DNA from: Candidatus Peregrinibacteria bacterium
Lineage (GTDB): Bacteria; Patescibacteriota; Gracilibacteria; UBA1369; UM-FILTER-53-11
Direction: 5' to 3'
Length of the DNA stretch: 64,000 bases
Assembly: GCA_016186205.1 (NCBI GenBank)
Contig: JACPMA010000001.1
Coordinates: forward strand, 124,001-188,000
In this document: positions 54,399 through 61,369 of the stretch, in pieces
Position numbering within the stretch: position 1 is the first letter of the stretch
Layout of the letters: each line of letters begins with the position of its first letter
Translations under genes and position numbers: made by a program
Notes under the pieces: model-generated
What the model was told of the DNA's origin: nothing
Database searches by the model: none
The model's input: only the letters and a program-made list of their open reading frames with translations

Positions 54399-55280
54399 CT
54401 ACTTTGCATACCTTCCGATCCTCAAAATCTGTGCCACATTGGCTTTGGGATTGATCGACGGTTTTAAGACGCCTTTTTTCGTGCAGGTCATCAATGTCAT
54501 CACGCCGGGGCCATGTCCCGCTGCAAATGAATTGGCGTGAATTACAACGCAAATTGATACCGCGCCTTTTTTATAGCATCGGCCGTAGGAATTATCCGCG
54601 TCTTCAATCGCAATAATATCTCCAAGCCGAAGCGTATCGAGCTTATATTTTTTTATGGCTTCAGGATCTTGGGTTGTGATGTCGTAATCTCCGCGCGTGC
54701 ATGACAGCGAGCCCAATCCAGAGCCCATGATTCCAGCTGGCACAATATGGGTCACTCCGACCGCTAGAGCTTTTCCGTTATTTTTCAGCGGCATTTTTTT
54801 TAAAAGCGCAGGGGAAAGGTTGTAGCATTTTATATCCGGGAAATCAGTCAGCTCGAGCCCTTGGCCAAATGCTTTTATCAAAAATTTATCGTCAAAAGTA
54901 AGTTTTTCAAGCGTTGCTATGGGGAAATCGATTATCACATGTTCCACGCCGCCGTGAGTGCCGATGACCGTGCCGCGAGCTCCTTTTGCATCGCCTGACA
55001 CCACGCGTACTTCATTGCCGCAGCAAGCCAGAAAATTGTAGCCACGGGCTTCATTTTTTTCGCTCGATACGCACACGGTTGAAACGCCCGGTTCCGTATG
55101 ATCGGTTTTCCATCCAAATGCCGGATCGCCGACTTGCACATTATAAGCAATAGAACCTGTGCCAGGCAGCGCCCGCGCAGTTCCATCATGGCCCACCTCA
55201 AAAGGAAGAAATTCATCTGCATGCGCTATTCGGCCGGCAAGAGCAAGCATTACGAGATTTTTTTCATTGGTTTTAATCAT
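54399..55280 (-). CDS. DUF4438-like protein
   Basis: About 293 residues from MIKTNEKNLVMLALAG (ATG at 55280; 12 further codons are open upstream). The sequence resembles DUF4438 proteins known from Thermotogae and Clostridia: FEVGHDGTARALPGTGSIAYNV, GARGTVIGTHGGVEHVIIDF, IVPAGIMGSGLGS, VIHANSFAAGHGPGVM. A small conserved beta-rich enzyme-like fold of unknown activity. Family recognition is from memory. The upstream region holds large structured repeats. Confidence 0.72.
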   Translation of the reverse strand: MIKTNEKNLVMLALAGRIAHADEFLPFEVGHDGTARALPGTGSIAYNVQVGDPAFGWKTDHTEPGVSTVCVSSEKNEARGYNFLACCGNEVRVVSGDAKGARGTVIGTHGGVEHVIIDFPIATLEKLTFDDKFLIKAFGQGLELTDFPDIKCYNLSPALLKKMPLKNNGKALAVGVTHIVPAGIMGSGLGSLSCTRGDYDITTQDPEAIKKYKLDTLRLGDIIAIEDADNSYGRCYKKGAVSICVVIHANSFAAGHGPGVMTLMTCTKKGVLKPSINPKANVAQILRIGRYAK

Positions 55281-55340
55281 CAGCCGCATTGTAGTCATTA
55301 TGATCTGTTGCTGCAATCGTTACGTAGTTTTATGCATTGC

Positions 55341-55508
55341 GGAGGGCAGCTGCGATGCTTTTCTTCGGAACCGCTTCAGCCTTCACCTACATAATTCCCA
55401 TCTTTTTTCTCTAGGCCTCGCTGCGCTCTCGCCGCGCGATCAGCCGTAACTCTTCATGCTGCGCGCGGCTCGAGAGCTTCCTTAAGAAAAGCACCGCAGC
55501 TGCCCTCC
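55341..55508. repeat. 168-nt branched inverted repeat
   Basis: Outer stem 55341-55354 with 55495-55508 (14 bp), a 2-nt internal loop, then 55357-55365 with 55484-55492 (9 bp). An inner hairpin pairs CTCTCG-CCGCGCG with CGCGCGG-CGAGAG. Outside, ACGTAG/CTACGT adds a further stem. Third member of the giant-hairpin class. Confidence 0.78.
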
Positions 55509-55552
55509 TATACTACCTACGTTTTAGCTTTGGGTGCCGTGGTTGCCAAAAG

Positions 55553-55714
55553 CCCGCAGGCACGGTTCTCGAAGCGGGACATGAGCGACCGGCTGCAGTC
55601 CATCAAGTTTTTGCTGATCAGCCGGTCGCGACTAAGGCGAGGTGAGGATGACGATAGGCTATAAGGTGGCACTGCCGAGACGGTCCCGCGGAGAGAATCT
55701 GCCTGCGGGTTTTT
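55553..55714 (+). ncRNA. Candidate structured ncRNA ending in an intrinsic terminator
   Basis: Nested perfect stems: CCCGCAGGCA (55553-55562) with TGCCTGCGGG (55700-55709); GCGGGAC (55574-55580) with GTCCCGC (55683-55689); inner GCGACCGGCTG (55585-55595) with CAGCCGGTCGC (55619-55629). Five T follow the outer stem. I do not recognise RNase P RNA, tmRNA, SRP RNA or a 6S pattern. TATACT at 55509-55514 is a weak promoter candidate. Strand + is chosen because of the T-run. No gene lies in 55317-55897. Confidence 0.6.
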
Positions 55715-55750
55715 GATTTTCTTGATCGGTTTTTTAAAATCTGCAACAGC

Positions 55751-55778
55751 TTGACTTTTTATCAAATATCAATATAAT
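55751..55778 (+). promoter_or_regulatory. Promoter of the zinc-ribbon gene
   Basis: TTGACT (55751-55756), 16 bp, TATAAT (55773-55778). The roughly 113-nt leader contains GAATTAAGG (55840-55848) pairing with CCTTAATTC (55881-55889), 8 nt before the ATG. Confidence 0.7.
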
Positions 55779-55897
55779 TGAAACATAAACCGTTTCTCAT
55801 TGGAAAACCCCATCATATTCATCTGCCAGGTCGATCAGGGAATTAAGGGCCACACCATTAAGAACACGGAAATATATTATCCTTAATTCTTATTAAC

Positions 55898-56191
55898 ATG
55901 GCAGATTTTCAAGATCAGCAACTCGTATGCGCCGATTGCGGCGCCGACTTTACTTTTACAGCTGCAGAACAAACGTTCTATGCTGATAAAGGTTTCTCCG
56001 CGCCAAAACGCTGCGGTGCTTGCCGCGAAAAGAAAAAGCAAGAACGCCGCGAAAACCGGCAATTTACCAAGGTGACCTGCGCCAAATGCGGCCAGGAAAC
56101 CGAGGTGCCTTTTGTTCCACGCAATGACCGTCCGGTACTTTGCCGAGATTGTTTCGTTGCAGAACGAGGCGAACGCTCACCGCGTGCATAG
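55898..56191 (+). CDS. Zinc-ribbon protein
   Basis: 97 residues with four CxxC pairs: LVCADCGADF, KRCGACREKK, VTCAKCGQE and VLCRDCF, forming two zinc ribbons joined by a basic linker. Resembles the zf-trcl (PF13451) plus CxxC-20-CxxC type protein that is frequent in CPR. Nucleic-acid binding is plausible but unproven. Own promoter upstream, terminator 25 nt downstream. Confidence 0.87.
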   Translation: MADFQDQQLVCADCGADFTFTAAEQTFYADKGFSAPKRCGACREKKKQERRENRQFTKVTCAKCGQETEVPFVPRNDRPVLCRDCFVAERGERSPRA

Positions 56192-56216
56192 TTGCTTTTT
56201 TAAAAAGTACAACCAA

Positions 56217-56246
56217 CGGGGCTTCCGCAAGGAGACCCCGTTTTTT
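56217..56246 (+). terminator. Terminator of the zinc-ribbon gene
   Basis: CGGGG pairs with CCCCG around a 14-nt loop with further pairing (CTTCC/GGAG), followed by six T. The next promoter's TATAAT begins three bases later. Confidence 0.75.
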
Positions 56247-56248
56247 GT

Positions 56249-56254
56249 TATAAT
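56249..56254 (+). promoter_or_regulatory. -10 box of the Cys-rich repeat gene
   Basis: TATAAT directly after the terminator T-run. The transcript would begin near 56261, which favours the ATG at 56268 over 56259. Confidence 0.55.
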
Positions 56255-56267
56255 CTCCATGTTGTTT

Positions 56268-57185
56268 ATGATTTCTCCAGATAAGTTTATTCAGCGTTTC
56301 CGCGAGTTGCGAATGACTGCTCCGAAGGTAGCTCTGCGCCAACGCGAGAACGAAAATTGCGATTATACGCATCTTATCGCGTTTTCGAAGAATCTCTATT
56401 ACTGTTTTGATGGAGGTTATTCGGAAGATTCTTATTACTCGCAACACATCATACGTTCTCGGAATTGCATTGATTGCAGCTACATCATCGACTCCGAACT
56501 TTGTTACGAATGCCTCGATTGCACCCAGTGCTATGAATCGACGTATCTTTGGGACTGCACGCGAGTGCGAGATTCAAATTTTTGCTATGACTGCATTGAT
56601 TGCAGTTTTTGTTTCGGGTGCTCCGGTTTGCGTAAAAAGAAGTATTATCTTTGGAATAAGCCGGTTCAACCGCATGTATACGAAGAAGAAGTTTTGAAGC
56701 TGAAGCAATTCTCTCCCGCGCTACTTTTCAAAAAACTTTTGGCAATAAAGGAATCTGTGCCCCACGGAGCCGTTCATCAATTGAATTGTGAAAATTCCAC
56801 CGGCGATTTTTTGATCAGCGGACACAATTTACACGAATGTTTTGATGTGTTTGAGTCGGAGGATTGCGGTTACGTCACATCGGCACTCGGCTGTCGAGAT
56901 ACGTGGGATTGTCTCCTTTTTCGGGGCGAACTTTGCTATGAATGCGTTGAAGGAGGAGGGAATTATAATGTCGATTGCAGCGTGAATATTACCGACTGCC
57001 GAGACAGCGCTTTTCTCGATCATTGTTTTTCTTCTCGCAACTGTTTTGGTTGCTGCTCTTTGCAAAAGAAAGAATTCTATTTTTTGAATGAGCCGCTAAG
57101 TCCTTCTGTTTGGCATAGCACGGTTCTCGAATTCACCGCAGCCCTCAAAAAAGAGAATCTCTATAATTTGTCGTTGTTTTTGTGA
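56268..57185 (+). CDS. Cys-rich repeat protein of CPR type
   Basis: 305 residues with about 40 cysteines spaced in roughly 10-residue units (NCIDCSYIIDSELCYECLDC; NFCYDCIDCSFCFGC; NCFGCCSLQKKEFYFLN). A linker with an ordinary helix (EEEVLKLKQFSPALLFKKLL) splits two repeat blocks. Each block ends in KK(K/E)(Y/F)Y(L/F)xN(K/E)P. The periodicity suggests a beta-helix with Cys ladders, perhaps binding metals or Fe-S clusters. CPR genomes often contain such proteins, sometimes mislabelled as CaiB/BaiF. No signal peptide. Confidence 0.78.
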   Translation: MISPDKFIQRFRELRMTAPKVALRQRENENCDYTHLIAFSKNLYYCFDGGYSEDSYYSQHIIRSRNCIDCSYIIDSELCYECLDCTQCYESTYLWDCTRVRDSNFCYDCIDCSFCFGCSGLRKKKYYLWNKPVQPHVYEEEVLKLKQFSPALLFKKLLAIKESVPHGAVHQLNCENSTGDFLISGHNLHECFDVFESEDCGYVTSALGCRDTWDCLLFRGELCYECVEGGGNYNVDCSVNITDCRDSAFLDHCFSSRNCFGCCSLQKKEFYFLNEPLSPSVWHSTVLEFTAALKKENLYNLSLFL

Positions 57186-57224
57186 GCGGGTGCGTACTTT
57201 AGGTGCCTCGTTTCACGAATTTTG

Positions 57225-58229
57225 TTATGCAAATAAATTCATAACTCGATATACAATCCCCGCCGTGAGTGCCGAAAGAGGAATCGTGAGCACCCACGCC
57301 CATACGATTTTGAGCGTAATATCCCAGCGGACCGCAGAGATTCTTTTTGCCGCGCCTACGCCGGAAATGGCGCCGGTAATGACATGAGTTGTGCTTATCG
57401 GTACTCCGAAATGCGTTGCGCCGAAAAGGCTTATGGCGCTTGCGGTTTCAGCGCATACGCCGTCGATCGGTCGCAGCTTCGCGATTTTTTGCCCCATGGT
57501 TTTTACAATCCTCCAGCCACCCATCATGGTGCCAAGCGCAATAGCCCCATGCGCGCTCAAAACCACCCAGAGAGGCACGTTGAATGTCGATATGAGTCCG
57601 ACGGAAAATAAAAGGCTCGTGATTATTCCCATGGTTTTTTGAGCGTCGTTTCCTCCATGACCAAGGCTGTAAAGCGCAGCGGAAAAAATTTGCAAAAAAC
57701 GAGACCATGCGTTGACTTTTGAAGGATGGCTTTTGGCCCCGTAGATTATCCACGAAGCAATAATAATAAAAATGTTGCCAAGGAGCATGCCGACGAGCGG
57801 CGCTACGAACATAAAAATGATTGTTTTGTACCATCCTGCGAAAATAATCGCTTCCATTCCGGCTTTTGCGATAGCGGCTCCGGCGTATCCGCCAATGAGC
57901 GCATGAGAAGAACTTGTCGGGAGCCCCAAATACCATGTAATGAGATTCCATAAAATCGCGCCAAAGAGTCCGGCGAGTATTACAAGTGGCGTTACGGTGC
58001 TGATATCGATAAGTCCTTTCCCGATAGTTTTTGCAACAGCGGTTCCGAAAATAAGAAATGCGGCAAAATTGAAAAATGCCGCCCATAGCACAGCCTGCTG
58101 CGGACTCAAAACTCTTGTTGATACAATCGTGGCTATGGAATTTGCAGCATCGTGAACGCCGTTTGTGAAATCGAAAAGCAGCGCCACAAGGATGATAAAC
58201 GCAACAAAAACAATAGGGACGCTTTCCAT
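57225..58229 (-). CDS. pit: Inorganic phosphate transporter, PiT family
   Basis: 334 residues, about ten hydrophobic segments, with both signature repeats: FDFTNGVHDAANSIATIVSTR and SLGHGGNDAQKTMGII. Low-affinity phosphate import (as metal phosphate), driven by cations. Translationally coupled to the preceding DUF47 gene (1-nt overlap), a partnership seen in many bacteria and archaea. Confidence 0.95.
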   Translation of the reverse strand: MESVPIVFVAFIILVALLFDFTNGVHDAANSIATIVSTRVLSPQQAVLWAAFFNFAAFLIFGTAVAKTIGKGLIDISTVTPLVILAGLFGAILWNLITWYLGLPTSSSHALIGGYAGAAIAKAGMEAIIFAGWYKTIIFMFVAPLVGMLLGNIFIIIASWIIYGAKSHPSKVNAWSRFLQIFSAALYSLGHGGNDAQKTMGIITSLLFSVGLISTFNVPLWVVLSAHGAIALGTMMGGWRIVKTMGQKIAKLRPIDGVCAETASAISLFGATHFGVPISTTHVITGAISGVGAAKRISAVRWDITLKIVWAWVLTIPLSALTAGIVYRVMNLFA

Positions 58230-58852
58230 TAGGTTGTTTTTACGATAATGCCTTCAATAATGTCGCTGACGTATTGAAATTTATCCGTTACATTTTCCAG
58301 CGATTCGATTATATCTTTATGTTTTATGACCGTGACAGCGTCGGTTTCTTCTTCAAAAAGCTTGCTTATAGTTTCGCTGAATATCTCATCTCCGCGATCT
58401 TCCAATTCGTGAATTTTGATTTTCAGCTCGATAAGCCGATCGGTGTATTTTTGTTTTTGGAGGCAGTCCAGCATTTCATAGAGGAATGTTGCAGCTTCTG
58501 AAATGATGGGTGCAAAACGTTCTATGGCCGTTGTTTTTTTTGTGATTTTGTAGAGATAGATGTTATGGATGACATTTTCTATCAGGTCCACGATATCGTC
58601 GAGTTCACGTGCGAGTTCATAAATATCTTCACGGTCAATCGGTGTGATAAAAGTTTTGTTTAGGTGATCGATAATAACATGCGCGTTGTGGTCAGCCTGT
58701 TTTTCAATTTCTTTGGCGCGCCGCGCGTAATTCTCGAAGTCATTAAAGCGTTCGGCGAATTCCGCGTAAAGCGCCGCCATAGCCTGCAGATCCTTGCAGA
58801 CTTTTTTAAGCAGATCATAAAAGATGATTTGTTTCGGGAGAAAAATACTCAT
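58229..58852 (-). CDS. DUF47/PhoU-like accessory protein of PiT
   Basis: 207 residues from the ATG at 58852 (MSIFLPKQIIFYDLLKKVCKD). All-helical PhoU-like (PF01865) pattern: AKEIEKQADHNAHVIIDHLNKTFITPIDREDIYELARELDDIVDLIE. It likely regulates the adjacent PiT transporter. The ATG lies six bases after the CCA of tRNA-Ile on the same strand, so tRNA processing would create the mRNA 5' end. Fifteen further codons are open upstream, but those lie inside the tRNA. Confidence 0.93.
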   Translation of the reverse strand: MSIFLPKQIIFYDLLKKVCKDLQAMAALYAEFAERFNDFENYARRAKEIEKQADHNAHVIIDHLNKTFITPIDREDIYELARELDDIVDLIENVIHNIYLYKITKKTTAIERFAPIISEAATFLYEMLDCLQKQKYTDRLIELKIKIHELEDRGDEIFSETISKLFEEETDAVTVIKHKDIIESLENVTDKFQYVSDIIEGIIVKTT

Positions 58853-58858
58853 ATGAAT

Positions 58859-58935
58859 TGGTGGGCGGTGGAAGACTTGAACTTCCGACCTCGACATTAT
58901 CAGTGTCGCGCTCTAACCAGCTGAGCTAACCGCCC
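58859..58935 (-). tRNA. tRNA-Ile (GAT), CCA encoded
   Basis: Acceptor GGGCGGT/ACCGCCC, D arm GCTC/GAGC, anticodon arm CGACA-CTGATAA-TGTCG (anticodon GAT), T arm GGAAG-TTCAAGT-CTTCC, discriminator A and encoded CCA. It precedes DUF47-pit and has the tRNA-mimic leader. Confidence 0.96.
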
Positions 58936-58975
58936 GAGAGCGAAGCGTAGGGTGGTTAGCTTATGCTAACCGCCC
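58936..58975 (-). promoter_or_regulatory. tRNA-mimic leader of tRNA-Ile (40 nt)
   Basis: Reading 5' to 3' on the minus strand: GGGCGGTTAGC (equal to tRNA-Ile nt 1-11), loop ATAA, GCTAACCACCC (complement with one mismatch at the same position as in the Lys leader), spacer TACGCTTCGCTCTC, then the tRNA. Segment lengths 11, 4, 11, 14 equal those of tRNA-Lys; the spacer is identical. Confidence 0.82.
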
Positions 58976-58991
58976 TCAAATTTGCCATCCG

Positions 58992-59020
58992 AGTATAACA
59001 AAACATAATTTGTTTGACAA
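58992..59020 (-). promoter_or_regulatory. Promoter of tRNA-Ile-DUF47-pit
   Basis: TTGTCA (59015-59020), 17 bp, TATACT (58992-58997) on the minus strand. Its -35 box overlaps that of the divergent Met-leader promoter. The start near 58985 puts the mimic hairpin in the pre-tRNA. Confidence 0.7.
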
Positions 59021-59042
59021 AGATAGGGCTATTGACTATAGT
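59014..59042 (+). promoter_or_regulatory. Promoter of the Met leader / homocysteine methyltransferase
   Basis: Consensus TTGACA (59014-59019), 17-bp spacer, TATAGT (59037-59042). Start near 59049, about 6 nt before the leader ATG at 59055. Confidence 0.78.
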
Positions 59043-59054
59043 TATTCCGTTATT

Positions 59055-59126
59055 ATGATTTTTCTGAAAAATATGATGATGGCTATGATGATGCGCATCC
59101 GGCGAAGGTCGATGCGAAGTTCGTAG
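59055..59126 (+). CDS. Methionine-rich leader peptide
   Basis: A 23-codon ORF beginning MIFLKNMMMAMMMRIR and ending in TAG; eight Met codons in all, two runs of three at 59073-59081 and 59085-59093. It lies between a strong promoter and an intrinsic terminator, upstream of a homocysteine methyltransferase, which makes methionine. No Shine-Dalgarno; leader about 6 nt. Ribosome stalling for lack of Met-tRNA would leave GGCGAAGG (59101-59108) free for the antiterminator. The ORF is visible; its role is inferred. Confidence 0.83.
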   Translation: MIFLKNMMMAMMMRIRRRSMRSS

Positions 59127-59163
59127 CTGTCTGAAATTTTCTACGACTTGCCAAGCCTTCGCC
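59101..59163 (+). promoter_or_regulatory. Antiterminator hairpin of the Met attenuator
   Basis: GGCGAAGG (59101-59108) pairs with CCTTCGCC (59156-59163). Inside it, AAGTTCGTAG (59117-59126, containing the leader stop) pairs with CTACGACTT (59141-59149) with one bulge. Formation removes the 5' arm of the terminator. A ribosome that reaches the stop codon would break the inner stem. Confidence 0.72.
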
Positions 59164-59180
59164 AACGCGGAGGTTTTTTT
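59156..59180 (+). terminator. Attenuator terminator before the homocysteine methyltransferase
   Basis: CCTTCGC (59156-59162) pairs with GCGGAGG (59167-59173), loop CAAC, then seven T (59174-59180). Ends 24 nt before the ATG at 59204. Confidence 0.82.
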
Positions 59181-59203
59181 ATTTATATATTTTATTCATT
59201 TAT

Positions 59204-60151
59204 ATGTCACTAGCACCAAAAACACTTTTCGGACCGCACGGCACACTTCTTGAAGATGAAGAAAGAAAAACTGGAATCATCGGTCTTGCTGATCCAAAGC
59301 AGATTTTAAATGGACCTCGCTATAGAGATGCAGTCATATCAGTTGCAAGATCTTATATCGATGCAGGTGCAAGAGTGGCGGCGACAAATACCTTTCGAGT
59401 TCGACATGTTCTTGACGGTAGCGATCCTAGCCGCATCGATCGATATCGAGCTATTGTGCGCGGCCATTTGCTTGCTCTTCAAACGGCTATTGATGGCATC
59501 GATGAAGAAATAATCCGTGTTATTTCATTGGGACCGGCTGGAGATTGTTATAAACCGCATGAAGCGCCGGATCGTTTGCAGGCAGAAGAATTTCATGGAT
59601 ATCAAGCTTCTACAGTAGCCCAACTCGATGTTGATTTTGCATGGTTTGAAACAGTTAATACGATCGAAGAAGCTGTTGGAATCGCTATTGCTGCAAAAAA
59701 AGCAGGAGTTCGATGCGTTATAAGTTTTGTCATTGATAGCGAAGGCGATCTTTTGAGCGGAGAGTCGATTTACGATGCCATAAGGGAAATTGACGGGGTT
59801 ACGAATAATTATCCTTTCGGATTCGGTTTGAACTGTTGTCCTATTGAAGGAATTCAAAAGGCTATGCAAAAATGCGGGTCGCTTCGCCATAGAATAATCG
59901 CAGTGTATCCAAATGCTTCTTCGTTTCCTCCAAATGAGCTTTCCGGAAAAGCCTTGCATGATCATGTTCTTGGAGTAGTTGATCCGGATGGCGTTGCTGC
60001 TTATTTGCATGGTTTAGCTCGAGAAAATCATCTGCAAATTATCGGAGGCTGCTGCGGTTTTACGCCAAAAGACATCGCTAAAATTTCTCATGCTGTTCGC
60101 CATGGCATAATTCAGTCCAATATTCCAAGAACGGATAAACACCGTGGTTGA
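59204..60151 (+). CDS. Homocysteine S-methyltransferase family protein
   Basis: Zinc enzyme that transfers a methyl group to homocysteine to make methionine (PF02574: MmuM/YitJ N-terminal/BHMT type). The zinc-binding cysteines are present: GFGLNCCPIEG near residue 210 and IIGGCCGFTPKDI near 285; GARVAATNTFRVR is the usual TNTF motif. 315 residues, so the methyl donor would be S-methylmethionine, SAM or a betaine, not folate. Controlled by the Met-rich leader attenuator. It converges with glycerate kinase, 3 nt apart. Confidence 0.88.
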   Translation: MSLAPKTLFGPHGTLLEDEERKTGIIGLADPKQILNGPRYRDAVISVARSYIDAGARVAATNTFRVRHVLDGSDPSRIDRYRAIVRGHLLALQTAIDGIDEEIIRVISLGPAGDCYKPHEAPDRLQAEEFHGYQASTVAQLDVDFAWFETVNTIEEAVGIAIAAKKAGVRCVISFVIDSEGDLLSGESIYDAIREIDGVTNNYPFGFGLNCCPIEGIQKAMQKCGSLRHRIIAVYPNASSFPPNELSGKALHDHVLGVVDPDGVAAYLHGLARENHLQIIGGCCGFTPKDIAKISHAVRHGIIQSNIPRTDKHRG

Positions 60152-60154
60152 AAT

Positions 60155-61369
60155 TTACGATAAGAGCAGCATGAGATCGCCGAGATTGGTTCCGGTTGGT
60201 CCGGTTTTAATGAGGCCGTTTGTTTTTTTGAAAAAAGCGTAGGAGTTGTTTTGGCGGAGAAAAGCGTCGATATTGAGTTTGAGTTTTTTTGCTTTTTCGA
60301 GCGTGGAAGCATCGGCAATCGCGCCGGCTATTGGTTCAGGGCACATTCCATCCACGCCGTCTGTGCCGATGGAGATGAGGGTTTGATTCTTTTTTAAAAA
60401 CTTTAGGCCGCTCAAGACGAATTCCTGATTTCGGCCGCCGTATCCTTTGCCGTGGACAGTTACCGTGGTTTCACCAAATCCTGTCAGCAAGCGATTTTTC
60501 TTAGCATGTTTGATAAATGATTTTGATGCATTTTGAGCTTCGCCGATAACGGCTTGTTTGAGGATGGTGGTTTTAAGGCCCATTTTTTTTGCTTTTTCCG
60601 CAGCTTGTTGAGCCACGGTGTGATGATCAGCAAGAATTTTGATGTAAACTTTTTCAAAATATTTTTCGCCTGGTTTCGGGGTTTCTAAATTTAGACTGTT
60701 TTTTCCTTGTTCGAGATAATGGAGAACGCGCTGCGGCGCGCGGATACGGTATTTTTTCAAAATGCGAATAGCATCCGCAAAAGTGCTTTTGTCCGGCGAA
60801 AGCGGTCCCGAAGCAATTGTTCCCAAATCATTTCCAACGACATCCGAAATAACAATCCCCCAAACTGTTGCGGGGTAGAGGAGGGAAGCGAGCCGGCCGC
60901 CTTTTACTTGCGAAAGATGTTTTCGGACGATGTTTATTTCCTGAATTGGCGCGCCGCACTTTAAAAGCGATTTTGTGATGTTTATTTTGTCCGCAAGTGT
61001 GATTCCGTGAGCAGGGCTTACTAGCATAGCACTCCCGCCGCCGCTTATCAGCACAATGGCAATGTCCTTTTCGCTAAGTGTCTGTGCCGACCGCATTATT
61101 TTTTGAGTTTTTTTCATGCCTTCTTGTGTCGGAAATGGATGTCCGGCATCAGCGAATAAAACTTCGTCTGGTTTTCGTGGCAAAGTTTTTATTACCGCTT
61201 GCGCCATGCTCTTTGAGGCTTTTCCAATGGAAAAAATGACTATATGCCGAAATGGCGAAAGATCCATTTTGCGAAATGCGGTTTTGAATAAATACTTTGG
61301 AGAAATTTCCTTCAATACTTCATTGACGATACGTAGCAAAATTTTTCTGTTGTTGACTTGCGACCTCAT
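60155..61369 (-). CDS. Glycerate 2-kinase (GckA/TtuD, MOFRL type)
   Basis: Phosphorylates D-glycerate to 2-phosphoglycerate. N-terminal SIGKASKSMAQAV, VLISGGGSAMLVSPAHGI, VKGGRLASLLYPATVWGIVISDVVGND, and the C-terminal MOFRL domain (GFGETTVTVHGKGYGGRNQEFVL; SIGTDGVDG). 404 residues, a little short of the usual 420-440. The start overlaps the reductase stop by 4 nt. Third gene of the aminotransferase-reductase-kinase operon. Confidence 0.92.
   Translation of the reverse strand: MRSQVNNRKILLRIVNEVLKEISPKYLFKTAFRKMDLSPFRHIVIFSIGKASKSMAQAVIKTLPRKPDEVLFADAGHPFPTQEGMKKTQKIMRSAQTLSEKDIAIVLISGGGSAMLVSPAHGITLADKINITKSLLKCGAPIQEINIVRKHLSQVKGGRLASLLYPATVWGIVISDVVGNDLGTIASGPLSPDKSTFADAIRILKKYRIRAPQRVLHYLEQGKNSLNLETPKPGEKYFEKVYIKILADHHTVAQQAAEKAKKMGLKTTILKQAVIGEAQNASKSFIKHAKKNRLLTGFGETTVTVHGKGYGGRNQEFVLSGLKFLKKNQTLISIGTDGVDGMCPEPIAGAIADASTLEKAKKLKLNIDAFLRQNNSYAFFKKTNGLIKTGPTGTNLGDLMLLLS

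Noticed and set aside
55517-55765. 82-residue minus-strand ORF
   Set aside because: It is antisense to the candidate structured RNA and has no recognisable features.
58956-59165. 69-residue minus-strand ORF with His runs
   Set aside because: It is the antisense of the Met-rich leader (ATG repeats read as CAT) and crosses two promoters.
59049-59203. SAM, SAH or T-box riboswitch before the homocysteine methyltransferase
   Set aside because: The leader is short, lacks the conserved cores I know, and is explained by the Met-rich ORF and alternative hairpins.
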